In this document: positions 9,214 to 19,142 of the stretch, piece by piece
Numbering within the stretch: position 1 is the stretch's first letter
Layout of the letters: the number at the start of each line of letters is the position of its first letter
NCBI RefSeq assembly: GCF_014641735.1
Contig: NZ_BMIH01000004.1
Span: 248,001 to 312,000 of the forward strand
Length of the DNA: 64,000 nucleotides
From: Sphingomonas metalli
GTDB lineage: Bacteria; Pseudomonadota; Alphaproteobacteria; Sphingomonadales; Sphingomonadaceae
Direction of reading: 5' to 3'
Made by a program: the position numbers and the translations under genes
The notes under the pieces: model-generated
Seen by the model: the letters and a program-made list of their open reading frames with translations, nothing else
The model's database searches: none
What the model was told of the DNA's origin: nothing

Positions 9214-9758
9214 AGACGCTGACGCTGCTGCGCCACGCCAAGTCCGGCTGGGACGACGGGGTGGCGCGCGACTTCGACCGGCCGCTCAACCCGAAGGGTC
9301 GGCGCGCCGCGCTGACCATGGGCCGCCACCTGCGCGACGGCGGCTTCGCCTTCGATCATGTCGTCGCCTCGCCCGCGGTGCGGGTGGCCGAGACGCTGGG
9401 CGCGGTGGAGGACGGCTATGGCCGGTCGCTGGGCGCGGTGTGGGAGCGGGCCATCTATCTGGCCAGCGCGGCGACGCTGCTCGATCTGGTGCGCGAACTG
9501 CCGGCCGATGCGCAGCGGGTGCTGCTGGTCGGGCACAATCCCGGGCTGGAGGAGCTGGTGCTGATGCTCGTCGCCGACGGCGCGGCGGGCGACAGCGGCG
9601 CGCTGCGCGATGTGGTGGAGGCGAAGTATCCGACCGGCGCGCTGGCGGAGCTGACGCTGCCGGATGGATGGAGCGCGGCGACGGCGGGCGCGGCGACGCT
9701 GACCCGGTTCGTGCGGCCGCGGGATCTGGATCCGTCGCTGGGGCCGGGGGCGGAATAG
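9210..9758 (+). CDS. sixA: SixA-type histidine phosphatase
   Basis: The 182-residue protein is a short histidine phosphatase of the SixA branch, which in E. coli dephosphorylates phosphohistidine (NPr/ArcB). The catalytic RHAKS motif is at residues 8-12, the conserved Arg lies in SPAVRVAETL, and the second catalytic His in LLVGHNPGLEELV. The ATG overlaps the helicase stop (ATGA, 9210-9213), so it is probably translated with it. The actual substrate here is not known; a functional tie to the helicase is not implied by the family. Confidence 0.85.
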   Translation: MKTLTLLRHAKSGWDDGVARDFDRPLNPKGRRAALTMGRHLRDGGFAFDHVVASPAVRVAETLGAVEDGYGRSLGAVWERAIYLASAATLLDLVRELPADAQRVLLVGHNPGLEELVLMLVADGAAGDSGALRDVVEAKYPTGALAELTLPDGWSAATAGAATLTRFVRPRDLDPSLGPGAE

Positions 9759-9771
9759 GGGGCGAGCAAGT

Positions 9772-9870
9772 CCCTCCCCTTCAGGGGAGGGGTTGGGGTG
9801 GGGCGTCTCCCCGAATGTACCGCCTGTGGAAGCGCCCCACCCCCGGCCCCTCCCCTGAAGGGGAGGGGGG
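9772..9870. repeat. Intergenic palindromic repeat, family B
   Basis: Two arms, each itself a hairpin (CCCTCCCCTTCAGGGGAGGG), are arranged as an inverted pair around a 30-base centre, with GGGGTGGGGCG on the left matched by CGCCCCACCCC on the right. A second copy is at 32234-32340. It follows sixA and could fold into a large stem-loop in RNA. Confidence 0.7.
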
Positions 9871-9883
9871 ATTGTTCTATCTT

Positions 9884-10020
9884 CCGTTCGTGCTGAGCTT
9901 GTCGAAGCACTGTTCTTCTTCCTCGCCGCTGGCGCTCCTGTCGCGAAGAAGAACGGCACCCTTCGACTGCCTGTAAGGCAGGCGCTCAGGACAGGCTTCG
10001 ACAAGCTCAGTGCGAACGGA
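9884..10020. repeat. Inverted repeat, family G
   Basis: CCGTTCGTGCTGAGCTTGTC at 9884 is the inverse of GACAAGCTCAGTGCGAACGG ending at 10020. The centre contains CTGCCTGTAAGGCAGG, a small hairpin. Together with the adjacent family B copy it fills the 385-base gap before cysQ; no gene is seen in the gap. Confidence 0.6.
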
Positions 10021-10143
10021 TGTGGGAAGTACGCTTGCCCCACCGTTGGTTTTTCTTGGCACCGGCCAATCATCTCCTCCGCGCGCGGGCGGCGTGGCGT
10101 TCCTATATGCTGGCCCGAATCATTCGATGGGCAAGGGCAGACG

Positions 10144-10983
10144 ATGGCCGAGGCCGCGGGCTTCGACATAGAGGTGATGATCGGACCGGTGCTCGATGCC
10201 GGGGCGCGGACGCTCGCCTATCGCGACGCGGGGGTCGCCACCGAGATCAAGGCCGACGAGTCGCCCGTCACCGCCGCCGACCGCGCGGCGGAGGCGATCC
10301 TGCTCGCGGCGCTGGCGCGGCTGGCGCCGGGCATCCCGGTGGTGGCGGAGGAAGAGGCGTCGGCAGGGCGGGTGCCCGAGGTCGATGCGCGCTTCTTCCT
10401 GGTCGATCCGCTCGACGGCACCCGCGAATATGTGCGCGGCGGCGACGACTTCACCGTCAACGTCGCGCTGGTCGAGCGCGGGGCGCCGATCGCGGGGATC
10501 GTCTATGCCCCGGCCCGCGGGCGGCTGTGGTGCGGCGACGTGGCGCGGGGCGTCGCGTGGCGGGCCCACCTGCACGACGGCGTGCTGGGCGAGCGCGTGG
10601 CGCTGAAGGTGCGCAGCTGCCGCGGCGTGCCGGTGGCGGTCGCCTCCAAGTCGCACTGCACCCCCGCGACCGAGGCGTGGCTGAAGGCGAGCGGCTGCGC
10701 GGAGCGGGTGTCGGTCGGCTCCAGCCTTAAATTCGCGCTGATCGCGGGCGGCGAGGCCGACGTCTATCCGCGCCCCGGCCCGACGATGGAATGGGATACC
10801 GCGGCGGGCGACGCGGTGCTGCGCGCGGCGGGCGGACATACATTGTGCCTCGACGGGCATCCGCTGACCTATGCCAAGCCGCGCTTCTTCAATCCCGGCT
10901 TCGTCGCCAGCGGCGGGCATCCGTCGCTGCCGCTCCGCCCCTTCCTGACCGCCGATACGCGCCCTACCGACGAGAGCGAATGA
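10144..10983 (+). CDS. cysQ: 3'(2'),5'-bisphosphate nucleotidase CysQ
   Basis: This enzyme hydrolyses adenosine 3',5'-bisphosphate (PAP), the by-product of PAPS use, and so protects the sulfate assimilation pathway. The inositol monophosphatase-type fold is shown by [11 protein letters not shown], the acidic VAEEE, the signature [19 protein letters not shown] and the C-terminal [20 protein letters not shown], which supply the metal-binding carboxylates. The 279-residue length is usual. It is first gene of cysQ-cysD-cysNC; its stop overlaps the cysD start (ATGA at 10980-10983). Context and motifs agree, so confidence is high. Confidence 0.93.
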   Translation: MAEAAGFDIEVMIGPVLDAGARTLAYRDAGVATEIKADESPVTAADRAAEAILLAALARLAPGIPVVAEEEASAGRVPEVDARFFLVDPLDGTREYVRGGDDFTVNVALVERGAPIAGIVYAPARGRLWCGDVARGVAWRAHLHDGVLGERVALKVRSCRGVPVAVASKSHCTPATEAWLKASGCAERVSVGSSLKFALIAGGEADVYPRPGPTMEWDTAAGDAVLRAAGGHTLCLDGHPLTYAKPRFFNPGFVASGGHPSLPLRPFLTADTRPTDESE

Positions 10984-11882
10984 CCGACCTGACCCATCTC
11001 GAGCGGCTCGAGGCCGAGTCGATCCATATCCTGCGCGAGGTCGTCGCCGAGGCCGAGAAGCCGGTGATGCTCTATTCGGTGGGCAAGGATTCGGCGGTGA
11101 TGCTGCATCTGGCGCGCAAGGCCTTCTACCCCGCGCCGCCGCCCTTTCCGCTGCTCCATGTCGACACGACGTGGAAGTTCCGGGCGATGTACGCGCTTCG
11201 CGACCGCATGGCGTCAGAGAGCGGCATGGAGCTGATCGTCCACCGCAATCCCGATGCGGAGGCGCGCGGGATCAACCCGTTCGACCATGGCGCGCTCCAC
11301 ACCGATCTGTGGAAGACCGAGGGACTGAAGCAGGCGCTGGACCTTCACGGCTTCGACGTCGCCTTCGGCGGCGCGCGGCGCGACGAGGAGAAGAGCCGGG
11401 CGAAGGAGCGCGTCTTCTCCTTCCGCTCGGCGAGCCATCGCTGGGACCCGAAGAACCAGCGGCCGGAGCTGTGGCACCTCTACAATGCGATGAAGGCCAA
11501 GGGGGAGAGCATCCGCGTCTTCCCGATCAGCAACTGGACCGAGCTCGACATCTGGCAGTATATCCAGCTGGAGGCGATCCCGATCGTGCCGCTCTATTTC
11601 GCCGCGCCGCGCCCGACGGTGGAGCGCGACGGCATGCTGCTGATGGTCGATGACGACCGGTTCCGGCTTGAACCCGGCGAGGTGCCGGTGGAGCGCTCGA
11701 TCCGCTTCCGCACGCTCGGCTGCTATCCGCTGACCGGCGCGGTCGAGAGCGAGGCGGCGGACCTCAACGCGGTGATCCGCGAGATGCTGCTGACCACCAC
11801 CTCCGAACGCCAGGGCCGCGCGATCGACAAGGACGCCGGCGGCGCGGGGATGGAGAAGAAGAAGCAGGAGGGGTATTTCTGA
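10980..11882 (+). CDS. cysD: Sulfate adenylyltransferase subunit 2 (CysD)
   Basis: CysD is the ATP-pyrophosphatase subunit that, with the GTPase CysN, makes adenosine 5'-phosphosulfate from ATP and sulfate. The PP-loop appears as [21 protein letters not shown] near residues 28-48, followed by the family features [27 protein letters not shown] and [15 protein letters not shown]. Translation from ATG 10980 gives 300 residues, the normal size; the longer upstream frame is a shadow of cysQ. It is coupled to cysQ by a four-base overlap and separated from cysNC by a palindromic repeat of about 140 bases. Confidence 0.95.
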   Translation: MTDLTHLERLEAESIHILREVVAEAEKPVMLYSVGKDSAVMLHLARKAFYPAPPPFPLLHVDTTWKFRAMYALRDRMASESGMELIVHRNPDAEARGINPFDHGALHTDLWKTEGLKQALDLHGFDVAFGGARRDEEKSRAKERVFSFRSASHRWDPKNQRPELWHLYNAMKAKGESIRVFPISNWTELDIWQYIQLEAIPIVPLYFAAPRPTVERDGMLLMVDDDRFRLEPGEVPVERSIRFRTLGCYPLTGAVESEAADLNAVIREMLLTTTSERQGRAIDKDAGGAGMEKKKQEGYF

Positions 11883-11900
11883 TGAGCGGGCAATTGCGAT

Positions 11901-12035
11901 CCTCCCCGCTCCGCGGGGAGGGGGACCATGCGCAGCATGGTGGAGGGGCTTCTCCCCAGGCGTTGCGCTGCGTGGCCGTCCCCCTCCACCACGCCGCTGC
12001 GCGGCGCGGTCCCCCTCCCCGCGAGCGGGGAGGAG
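11901..12035. repeat. Palindromic repeat, family A, between cysD and cysNC
   Basis: CCTCCCCGCTCCGCGGGGAG at the left is matched by TCCCCGCGAGCGGGGAGGAG at the right, with a second nested inverted pair (GGACCATG...TGGTGGAGGGG and CCCCTCCACCA...GGTCCCC). A shorter relative lies at 56109-56166. The right edge, GGGGAGGAG, provides the Shine-Dalgarno sequence for the GTG start of cysNC. It interrupts what would otherwise be a tightly packed operon. Confidence 0.75.
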
Positions 12036-12039
12036 CTGA

Positions 12040-13938
12040 GTGGTGAGCTACACCCCCGACGCCCTCATCGCCGAGGATATCGCGACCTATCTCGAGCGGC
12101 ACCGGCGCAAGACGCTGCTGCGCTTCATCACCTGCGGGTCGGTGGATGACGGCAAGTCGACGCTGATCGGGCGGCTGCTCTACGATTCGAAGATGATCTT
12201 CGAGGATCAGCTGAGCCAGCTGGAGAGCGATTCGAAGCGGGTCGGCACGCAAGGGGGCGAGATCGACTTCGCGCTGCTGGTCGACGGCCTCGCCGCCGAG
12301 CGCGAGCAGGGGATCACGATCGACGTCGCCTATCGCTTCTTCGCGACCGAGACGCGCAAGTTCATCGTCGCCGATACGCCGGGGCACGAGCAGTACACGC
12401 GCAACATGGTGACCGGCGCCTCGACCGCCGACCTCGCCGTGATCCTGATCGATGCGCGCAAGGGCGTGCTGACCCAGACCCGGCGGCACTCCTACCTCGC
12501 GCAGCTGGTCGGCATCCGTCACATCGTGCTGGCGGTGAACAAAATGGATCTGGTCGGTTACGACCAGGCCACGTTCGACGCGATCGTCGCCGATTATCGC
12601 GCCTTCGCCGCCTCGATCGGGATCGAGGCCTTCACCGCCATTCCGATCTCCGGCTTCAAGGGCGACAATGTCGCAAGCCGCTCGGCGGCGATGGACTGGT
12701 ATGACGGGCCGACGCTGATCGACCATCTGGAGACGGTGGACGTCGACCAGGCGGCGGCGCAGGCGCGGCCGTTCGGGATGCCGGTGCAATGGGTCAACCG
12801 CCCCGATCTCGACTTTCGCGGCTTCGCCGGCACGATCGCGAGCGGGCGGGTGGCGCCGGGCGACGCGGTGCGCATCCTCCCCTCCGGCCGGACCTCGACG
12901 ATCGCGCGGATCGTGACGCTGGGCGGCGACCTCGATCAGGCGGTGGCAGGCCAGTCGGTGACGCTGACGCTGGCCGACGAGGTGGATTGCAGCCGCGGCG
13001 ACGTGATCGCGGCCGCGGGCGATCCGCCGCCGGTCGCCGACCAGTTCGAGGCGACGATCGTCTGGATGGCGGACGAGCCGATGCTGCCCGGCCGCGCATA
13101 CTGGCTGAAGCTGGCGACGCAGACCGTCTCGGCGACGGTGCAAGCGCCCAAATATGTCGTCAACGTCAACACGATGGAGCATCTTGCCGCCAAGACGCTC
13201 GACCTCAACGCGATCGGCGTGGCGACGCTGGCGACCGATCGCCCGCTGGTCCACCGGCCCTATGTCGAGGATCGCGAGCTGGGCGGCTTCATCCTGATCG
13301 ACAAGCTGACCAATGCGACCGTGGCGGCGGGGATGCTGCATTTCGCGTTGCGCCGAGCGCAGAACGTCCATTGGCAGCCGGTCGACATCACCCGCGCGCA
13401 TCACGCCGCGCTCAAGAACCAGCGGCCGGCGGTGCTGTGGCTGACCGGCCTGTCGGGGGCGGGCAAGTCGACCATCGCCAACCTCGTCGAGAAGAAGCTG
13501 GCGCGGATGAACCGGCACACCTTCCTGCTTGACGGCGACAATGTCCGCCATGGGCTGAACCGCGACCTGGGCTTCACCGATGCCGACCGGATCGAGAATA
13601 TCCGCCGGGTGGGCGAGGTGGCGAAGCTGATGACCGATGCGGGGCTGATCGTGATCACCGCCTTCATCTCGCCGTTCCGGGCGGAGCGCGAGATGGTGCG
13701 CGCGATGATGGCGCCGGGCGAGTTCGTGGAGATCCATATCGACACCCCGCTCGCCGAGGCGGAAGCGCGGGACGTGAAGGGGCTCTACGCCAAGGCGCGG
13801 TCGGGGCAGCTGAAGAACTTCACCGGGATCGACAGCCCGTACGAGCCGCCGCAAGATCCCGAGATCCGCATCGACACGACCGCGATGAGCGCGGACGCGG
13901 CGGCCGAGGCGATCGTGCGGCATCTGATCGGGGAGTGA
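12040..13938 (+). CDS. cysNC: Bifunctional sulfate adenylyltransferase subunit 1 / adenylylsulfate kinase (CysNC)
   Basis: The fused protein of 632 residues combines the GTPase subunit of ATP sulfurylase (CysN) with APS kinase (CysC), converting sulfate to PAPS together with CysD. GTPase motifs are [19 protein letters not shown] (G1), DTPGHEQY (G3) and NKMDL (G4) in the first 180 residues, followed by beta-barrel domains. The kinase domain begins near residue 460 with [18 protein letters not shown] and contains [15 protein letters not shown] and the ISPFRAERE segment. The start is GTG at 12040 or 12043, behind GGGGAGGAG; no ATG is available in frame. Fusion of CysN and CysC is common in alphaproteobacteria. 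Confidence 0.95.
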   Translation: MVSYTPDALIAEDIATYLERHRRKTLLRFITCGSVDDGKSTLIGRLLYDSKMIFEDQLSQLESDSKRVGTQGGEIDFALLVDGLAAEREQGITIDVAYRFFATETRKFIVADTPGHEQYTRNMVTGASTADLAVILIDARKGVLTQTRRHSYLAQLVGIRHIVLAVNKMDLVGYDQATFDAIVADYRAFAASIGIEAFTAIPISGFKGDNVASRSAAMDWYDGPTLIDHLETVDVDQAAAQARPFGMPVQWVNRPDLDFRGFAGTIASGRVAPGDAVRILPSGRTSTIARIVTLGGDLDQAVAGQSVTLTLADEVDCSRGDVIAAAGDPPPVADQFEATIVWMADEPMLPGRAYWLKLATQTVSATVQAPKYVVNVNTMEHLAAKTLDLNAIGVATLATDRPLVHRPYVEDRELGGFILIDKLTNATVAAGMLHFALRRAQNVHWQPVDITRAHHAALKNQRPAVLWLTGLSGAGKSTIANLVEKKLARMNRHTFLLDGDNVRHGLNRDLGFTDADRIENIRRVGEVAKLMTDAGLIVITAFISPFRAEREMVRAMMAPGEFVEIHIDTPLAEAEARDVKGLYAKARSGQLKNFTGIDSPYEPPQDPEIRIDTTAMSADAAAEAIVRHLIGE

Positions 13939-14075
13939 CGGGGCGGGGCTGCTTGTCCGGTCTCCTGTCTCCGCCGCAAGCGTCACCCCGGCGAAGGCCG
14001 GGGTCCCTGCGGTCTGCCTGAAGCGGGGATCGCTCCAGCCGCCGCTCGTTGCGGGCCGGCCGCGGTAGAGGGGCG

Positions 14076-14310
14076 CGCGCGAAGGCGCGAAGGCGCGAAG
14101 CTGTGCCGGCTGTTGTCGCCGCGTTTTCGCCCGAGGCGAGGCGCGTCCCTCGGCGGCGGCTCTACACCGGCAGCGATGGATTCGTTCGCGCGGAGGCGCG
14201 GAGGCGCGGAGGTGTTCCGTCTGGCGCTACCCGGTCATGGCAGAAGGAGGCGCGGGAGGGGCGTACTTGAGCCGACCATCTTCGCGCCTTCGCGCCTTCG
14301 CGCCTTCGCG
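14076..14310. repeat. GCGCGAAGG / CGCGCCTTC short tandem repeats in inverted orientation
   Basis: Three near-perfect copies of a 9-base unit GCGCGAAGG lie at 14076-14100, three of the variant GCGCGGAGG at 14188-14213, and about four copies of the complement CGCGCCTTC at 14281-14310. The outer arrays could pair to form a stem of about 28 bp across 180 bases. No reading frame here resembles a protein. It is part of a 595-base gap between cysNC and the sugar transporter gene. Confidence 0.6.
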
Positions 14311-14367
14311 TCAGCCCTCAAGGCTGCCGCGGAAAATCGGCAGGTGTAGCGCCACTCTACCCACAAA

Positions 14368-14463
14368 CGTCATCCCCGCGAAGGCGGGGACCCATAACCT
14401 CTGACGTCCCGGCTCTCTCGCGGCGTCAGCGTGTCTGGATCCGCGCCTTCGCGGGGATGACGG
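14368..14463. repeat. Intergenic repeat, family D
   Basis: A 96-base element starts CGTCATCCCCGCGAAGGCGG, has CATAACCTCTGACGT and GCGTGTCTGGATCC inside, and ends CTTCGCGGGGATGACGG. Near-identical copies occur at 21180-21275 and 32063-32161. It lies 3' of the sugar transporter gene. Confidence 0.7.
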
Positions 14464-14533
14464 CTGGTGTGAAGGAGGCGGTGTCCGACCACCGCCGGTC
14501 GCCGTCCCGCCTGTCGGCAGGACGGCGCCACGG

Positions 14534-15859
14534 TCATTCCGCCGGCTGGGTCGCCGCGGGTTCGGGGAGGGCGTTGGTCGTCTTGGCCCCCCAGAGTGCG
14601 TAGAACAGGATGTAGAGCTCGCACGCCGCGGTCAGCAGGAACGAGGTCTGCAGGCCATAGGTGTCGGCGATCTTGCCCTGCACCACCACCAGCGCGCCGC
14701 CGGCGATCGCCATGATCAGCAGGCCCGAGCCTTCCTCGGTCAGCGGCCCGAGCCCCTTGATGCCGAGGGTGAAGATCGTCGGGAACATGATCGAGTGGAA
14801 CAGGCCGACCAGGATCAGCGACCACATCGCCGCCGGGCCGGTGGCGAAGACGGTGACGATCATGACGATGAAGGCGCCGATCGAGAAGGCGGCGAGCACC
14901 GTCTCGGCGGGGATCTTCTGCATGATCGCGGAGCCGGCGAAGCGGCCGACCATCATCCCGCCCCACAGCAGCGTCAGATACTTGCCTGCCTGCTCGTGCG
15001 TCAGATTGGCGATGTCGGGCTGGCTGACGAAGTTCACGAACAGGTTGGCGACGCCGATCTCCGCGATCAGGTAGATGAAGATCGCCGGGATGCCGAAGAC
15101 GAGGTTGCGGTGCTTCCACAGGCTGTGGTTCTTGCGGTCCGCCTTGGCGGCGCGGCTGGTCGCCTGGCCCATGGCGGGCAGCGGGAAGCGGGCGATGACG
15201 ATCGCCAGCACCACCAGCACCACCGCGACGAGGACATAGGGCAGCACCACCGATTGCGCGTCGGCGAGTCGCTCCGCCGGGGTCAGCACCACGCCCGCCT
15301 CCGCCGTGCCGCCCTTGGAGCGGCCGAGGATCAGATAGGCGCCGAACAGCGGTGCGAGCATCGTGCCCGCCGAGTTCATCGCCTGGACGAGGTTGAGCCG
15401 CGACGAGGCCGTCTCCGGCGGGCCGACCACGGCGACATAGGGGTTGGCGGCGACCTGGAGCAGGGTGATGCCGCTGGCGATGACGAACAGCATGACCAGC
15501 GTCACGCCATAGGAGGGCAGGCTGGCCGCCAGCGTCATGCCGAGCGCGCCGAGCGCCATGATGACGAGGCCGATGACCAGCGACTTCTGGTAGCCGACCC
15601 GCTCGATCAGCTTGGCCGAGGGGATCGAGGCGAAGAAATAGGCGATGAACCACACGCTCTCGATCAGCGTCGTCTGCGTGTAGTTGAGGTCGAACACGCT
15701 GCGCAGGTGCGGCAGCAGCGTGTTGTTGATGACCGTGATGAAACCCCACATGAAAAACAGGCTGGCAAGCAGCGTTAGCGCCTTGGTATAGGACGCGCCG
15801 CTGCCCGTGCCGCTGGCCGGCGCGGTGCCGGTGTCGAAGGAACCGATCGGTCCTGGCAT
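14534..15859 (-). CDS. Sugar MFS transporter, FucP/GluP family (glucose/galactose-type)
   Basis: The 441-residue inner-membrane protein has twelve hydrophobic segments and typical FucP-family sequences: FFMWGFITVINNTLLPHLRS in the first helix, SLVIGLVIMALGALGM, and the conserved LLQVAANPYVAVVGPPETAS and NLVQAMNSAGTMLAPLFGAY. Members are proton-coupled importers of fucose, glucose or galactose. It is divergent from the aldose 1-epimerase gene with a TTGTCTGACTA site between them, and is the likely uptake step for the sugar catabolic genes that follow. Substrate is inferred from context; galactose and arabinose are the best candidates. Confidence 0.88.
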   Translation of the reverse strand: MPGPIGSFDTGTAPASGTGSGASYTKALTLLASLFFMWGFITVINNTLLPHLRSVFDLNYTQTTLIESVWFIAYFFASIPSAKLIERVGYQKSLVIGLVIMALGALGMTLAASLPSYGVTLVMLFVIASGITLLQVAANPYVAVVGPPETASSRLNLVQAMNSAGTMLAPLFGAYLILGRSKGGTAEAGVVLTPAERLADAQSVVLPYVLVAVVLVVLAIVIARFPLPAMGQATSRAAKADRKNHSLWKHRNLVFGIPAIFIYLIAEIGVANLFVNFVSQPDIANLTHEQAGKYLTLLWGGMMVGRFAGSAIMQKIPAETVLAAFSIGAFIVMIVTVFATGPAAMWSLILVGLFHSIMFPTIFTLGIKGLGPLTEEGSGLLIMAIAGGALVVVQGKIADTYGLQTSFLLTAACELYILFYALWGAKTTNALPEPAATQPAE

Positions 15860-15912
15860 TACCCTCTCCCCATTGGACGCATTGGGTGCGACATCGCTTG
15901 CGTCCCCATGAT

Positions 15913-15923
15913 TTGTCTGACTA
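15913..15923. promoter_or_regulatory. Putative GntR-family operator between the sugar transporter and epimerase genes
   Basis: TTGTCTGACTA matches the perfect palindrome TTGTCGGACAA found at 21071-21081 at all but one arm position (plus the free centre). It lies 54 bases upstream of the transporter start and 70 bases upstream of the epimerase start, so one site could control both divergent promoters. The GntR/FadR regulator at 21285-22031 is the obvious candidate; not demonstrated. Confidence 0.45.
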
Positions 15924-15992
15924 TATAGCCCGAACGATGGGCGTCAATGCTCCCAAAGGGGTGCACGCACGCCGGGAGAGGAAGGCATTCGA

Positions 15993-17132
15993 ATGCGGAA
16001 AGGTTTTCTGGGGTTCACGGGCGTGGCGTTTGCTCTGCTGGCGATCGATCCCGCCTTCGCGGCGACCGCCAAGCGCGAGGCGGCGGGCACGCTGCCCGAT
16101 GGCAGCGCGGTCGAGGTGGTGACGCTGACCGGCGCGAACGGCGTGTCGGCGAAGATCCTGACCTATGGCGCGACGCTCCAGACGCTGTCGGCGCCCGATC
16201 GCAGCGGCCAGTTCGCCGATATCTGCCTCGGCCATGACGACGCGGTCAGCTACGTCACCAAGCCGAACTTCTGGGGCCAGACGGTGGGCCGCTACGCCAA
16301 TCGCATTGCCGGCGGCAGGTTCGCGATCGACGGCAAGAGCTACCAGCTGCCGCTCAACGACAAGACCAACTCGCTGCATGGCGGCGCCAAGGGCTTCGAC
16401 AAGGCGATCTGGAAGATCACCTCGGTCAAGCAGGGCGCGCAGGCGAGCGTCGCGATGACGCTGACCAGCCCGGCGGGCGACCAGGGCTATCCGGGCAAGC
16501 TCGACGTCACCGTCACCTATGCGCTCGACGACAAGGGCGCGCTGACGATCGACATGGACGCGAAGACCGATGCGTCGACGATCGTCAACCTGACCAACCA
16601 TGCGCTGTTCAACCTGGCGGGCGAAGGCTCGGCGGGCGGCATCTACGACCAGGTGCTGACCATCCCGGCGGCGCGCTACACCCCGGTCGACGCCGCGCTG
16701 ATCCCGACCGGCGAGCTGAAGCAGGTGGCGGGCACGGTGTTCGACTTCACCCGCGGACGCACGATCGGCGAGAGCGTGCGCGACGGGCGCGATCCGCAGA
16801 TCGTGATCGGGCGCGGCTACGACCATAATTTCGTGCTCGACAAGGGCCGCACCGGCGAGCCGCAGCTGGCGGCGCGGGTCGAGGATCCCGCCTCGGGCCG
16901 CGTGCTCGAGGTGCTGTCGACCGAGCCGGGCGTGCAATTCTATTCGGGCAACTTCCTCGACGGCACGATCGCGGGCAAGCAGGGCCATGTCTATCGCATG
17001 GGCGACGGCTTCGCGCTGGAGCCGCAGGTGTTCCCGAACACGCCCAACACCCCCGCCTTCGGCTCCGCCCGGGTCGATCCGGGCAAGCCCTATCACCACC
17101 GCATGATCTACCGCGTCTCCGTGGCGCGCTGA
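15993..17132 (+). CDS. galM: Aldose 1-epimerase, exported (GalM)
   Basis: It interconverts the alpha and beta anomers of aldoses such as galactose. The N-terminal 23 residues form a signal peptide (MRKGFLGFTGVAFALLAIDPAFA), so the enzyme should act in the periplasm, unlike the cytoplasmic E. coli GalM. Family features are FWGQTVGRYANRIAGGRF, SLHGGAKGFDK (substrate-binding His), the NLTNHALFNLAGEGS segment with the catalytic His, and VQFYSGNFLDG near the C terminus. The sugar-acid dehydratase gene starts 15 bases after its stop, so the two form an operon. Periplasmic mutarotation before uptake fits the divergent sugar importer. Confidence 0.9.
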   Translation: MRKGFLGFTGVAFALLAIDPAFAATAKREAAGTLPDGSAVEVVTLTGANGVSAKILTYGATLQTLSAPDRSGQFADICLGHDDAVSYVTKPNFWGQTVGRYANRIAGGRFAIDGKSYQLPLNDKTNSLHGGAKGFDKAIWKITSVKQGAQASVAMTLTSPAGDQGYPGKLDVTVTYALDDKGALTIDMDAKTDASTIVNLTNHALFNLAGEGSAGGIYDQVLTIPAARYTPVDAALIPTGELKQVAGTVFDFTRGRTIGESVRDGRDPQIVIGRGYDHNFVLDKGRTGEPQLAARVEDPASGRVLEVLSTEPGVQFYSGNFLDGTIAGKQGHVYRMGDGFALEPQVFPNTPNTPAFGSARVDPGKPYHHRMIYRVSVAR

Positions 17133-17147
17133 CCGGAGCCTTTCTCG

Positions 17148-18947
17148 ATGACGACCGACCCCGCCCAGGGCAAGCTGCGCAGCCGCGCCTGGTTCGACAA
17201 TCCCGACAATATCGACATGACCGCGCTCTATCTGGAGCGCTATCTGAACTTCGGTCTGTCGCTGGACGAACTGCGCTCGGGCAAGCCGATCATCGGCATC
17301 GCGCAGACCGGCAGCGACCTGTCGCCCTGCAACCGCCACCATCTGGTGCTGGCGGAGCGGCTGCGCGAGGGCATCCGCGAGGCGGGCGGGATCGCGATCG
17401 AATTCCCGGTCCACCCGATCCAGGAGACGGGCAAGCGGCCGACCGCGGGGCTGGACCGCAACCTCGCCTATCTGGGGCTGGTCGAATCGCTCTACGGCTA
17501 TCCGATCGACGGCGTGGTGCTGACGATCGGCTGCGACAAGACGACGCCCGCCTGCCTGATGGCGGCGGCGACGGTGAACATCCCGGCGATCGCGCTGTCG
17601 GTCGGGCCGATGCTCAACGGCTGGCACAAGGGCGAGCGCACCGGATCGGGCACGATCGTGTGGAAGGCGCGCCAGATGCTGGCGGCGGGCGAGATCGACG
17701 ATGCGGAGTTCATCCGCCTGGTCGCCTCCTCGGCGCCGTCGACCGGCTATTGCAACACGATGGGCACGGCGACGACGATGAACTCGCTGGCCGAGGCGCT
17801 GGGCATGTCGCTGCCCGGCTCGGCGGCGATCCCGGCGCCCTATCGCGACCGGCAGGAAGTCGCCTATCTCACCGGCAAGCGCATCGTCGAGATGGTGGCG
17901 GAGGACCTCAAGCCCTCCGACATCCTGACCCGCGAGGCGTTCCACAACGCGATCAAGGTCAATTCGGCGATCGGCGGCTCGACCAACGCGCCGATCCACC
18001 TCGCCGCGATCGCGCGGCATATCGGCGTCGAGCTGCCGGTCGAGGATTGGGAGACGGAGGGGCACAAGATCCCGCTGCTCGTCAATCTCCAGCCCGCGGG
18101 CGAGTATCTGGGCGAGGATTACTACCGCGCCGGCGGCGTGCCCGCGGTGGTCGCGCAGCTGATCGGCCAGGGGCTGATCCATGAGGACGCGATCACCGTC
18201 AACGGCCGCACCATGGGCGACAATTGCCGCGATGCGACGATCGAGGACGAGAAGGTCATCCGCCCCTTCGACCAGCCGCTCAAGGAAGAGGCGGGCTTCA
18301 TCGTCCTCAAGGGCAATCTGTTCGACGCCGCGGTGATGAAGACCAGCGTGATCTCCGAGGAGTTCCGCGAGCGCTACCTGTCCAACCCCGACGACCTGAA
18401 TGCGTTCGAGGGACCCGCGGTCGTGTTCGACGGGCCGGAGGACTATCACCACCGGATCGACGATCCGGCGACCGGCATCACGCCCGCGACGCTGCTGTTC
18501 ATGCGCGGCGCCGGCCCGATCGGCTATCCCGGCGCGGCCGAGGTCGTGAACATGCGCCCGCCCGCCTATCTGATCACCGAGGGCGTCCACTCGCTGCCGT
18601 GCATCGGCGACGGCCGCCAGTCGGGCACCAGCGGCAGCCCCTCGATCCTCAACGCCAGCCCCGAAGCGGCGGCGATGGGCGGGCTGGCGCTGCTGCAAAC
18701 CGGCGACCGGGTGCGGATCGACCTCAATACGGGATCGGCGAACGTGCTGATCTCCGACGCGGAGCTCGCCGAGCGCCGCCGCAAGCTGGAGGCCGAAGGC
18801 GGCTATCGCTACCCCGCCTCGCAGACGCCGTGGCAGGAGATCCAGCGCGCGGTGGTCGGCCAGATGGCGACCGGCGCGATCCTGGAGGGCGCGGAGAAGT
18901 ATCAGCGTATCGCCCAGACGCAGGGGTTGCCGCGGGATAACCACTGA
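17148..18947 (+). CDS. IlvD/Edd family sugar-acid dehydratase (galactonate/arabinonate type)
   Basis: The 599-residue protein belongs to the IlvD/Edd dehydratases, which carry an iron-sulfur cluster and remove water from sugar acids or dihydroxy acids. Cluster-ligand motifs are visible: [22 protein letters not shown] and [15 protein letters not shown]. The [20 protein letters not shown] segment near the C terminus and the [19 protein letters not shown]-like start resemble pentonate/hexonate dehydratases (L-arabinonate, D-xylonate, D-galactonate) more than IlvD proper. It is cotranscribed with galM and followed by a terminator. With the adjacent DgoA and DgoK it would supply 2-keto-3-deoxygalactonate; the true substrate is uncertain. 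Confidence 0.88.
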   Translation: MTTDPAQGKLRSRAWFDNPDNIDMTALYLERYLNFGLSLDELRSGKPIIGIAQTGSDLSPCNRHHLVLAERLREGIREAGGIAIEFPVHPIQETGKRPTAGLDRNLAYLGLVESLYGYPIDGVVLTIGCDKTTPACLMAAATVNIPAIALSVGPMLNGWHKGERTGSGTIVWKARQMLAAGEIDDAEFIRLVASSAPSTGYCNTMGTATTMNSLAEALGMSLPGSAAIPAPYRDRQEVAYLTGKRIVEMVAEDLKPSDILTREAFHNAIKVNSAIGGSTNAPIHLAAIARHIGVELPVEDWETEGHKIPLLVNLQPAGEYLGEDYYRAGGVPAVVAQLIGQGLIHEDAITVNGRTMGDNCRDATIEDEKVIRPFDQPLKEEAGFIVLKGNLFDAAVMKTSVISEEFRERYLSNPDDLNAFEGPAVVFDGPEDYHHRIDDPATGITPATLLFMRGAGPIGYPGAAEVVNMRPPAYLITEGVHSLPCIGDGRQSGTSGSPSILNASPEAAAMGGLALLQTGDRVRIDLNTGSANVLISDAELAERRRKLEAEGGYRYPASQTPWQEIQRAVVGQMATGAILEGAEKYQRIAQTQGLPRDNH

Positions 18948-18973
18948 CGGGTGGTTCCGGGTTTGAGGGAAGA

Positions 18974-19005
18974 GGGGCTGCCGGAGACGGCGGCCCCTTT
19001 CTTTT
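18974..19005 (+). terminator. Rho-independent terminator after the dehydratase gene
   Basis: GGGGCTGCCG and CGGCGGCCCC form a 10-bp stem (one T-G wobble) around a GAGA loop, followed by TTTCTTTT. It begins 27 bases after the dehydratase stop and should end the galM-dehydratase transcript. Confidence 0.8.
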
Positions 19006-19142
19006 GGGGTGGCGTACGTGGATGGGCAGCGAGGTGCTGACCTGCGTTCGTCGCCCGAGCGCAGGCTGGAGCCATTTGCGGCTCTTGCCTCGCCCGATAA
19101 CGGGTAGATCCCAGTCTTCGCGGGACCTTTGCAAAAGCTTCT

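Noticed and set aside
11883-12046. A small protein encoded in the cysD-cysNC gap from ATGAGCGGG
   Set aside because: The frame reads through a palindromic repeat and has no protein-like sequence; the ATG is more likely a relic of the original cysNC start.
15921-18944. 1007-residue open frame on the minus strand opposite galM and the dehydratase gene
   Set aside because: It is Arg/Asp/His-rich antisense of two well-supported genes and contains no domain-like sequence; long antisense frames are common in GC-rich coding DNA.
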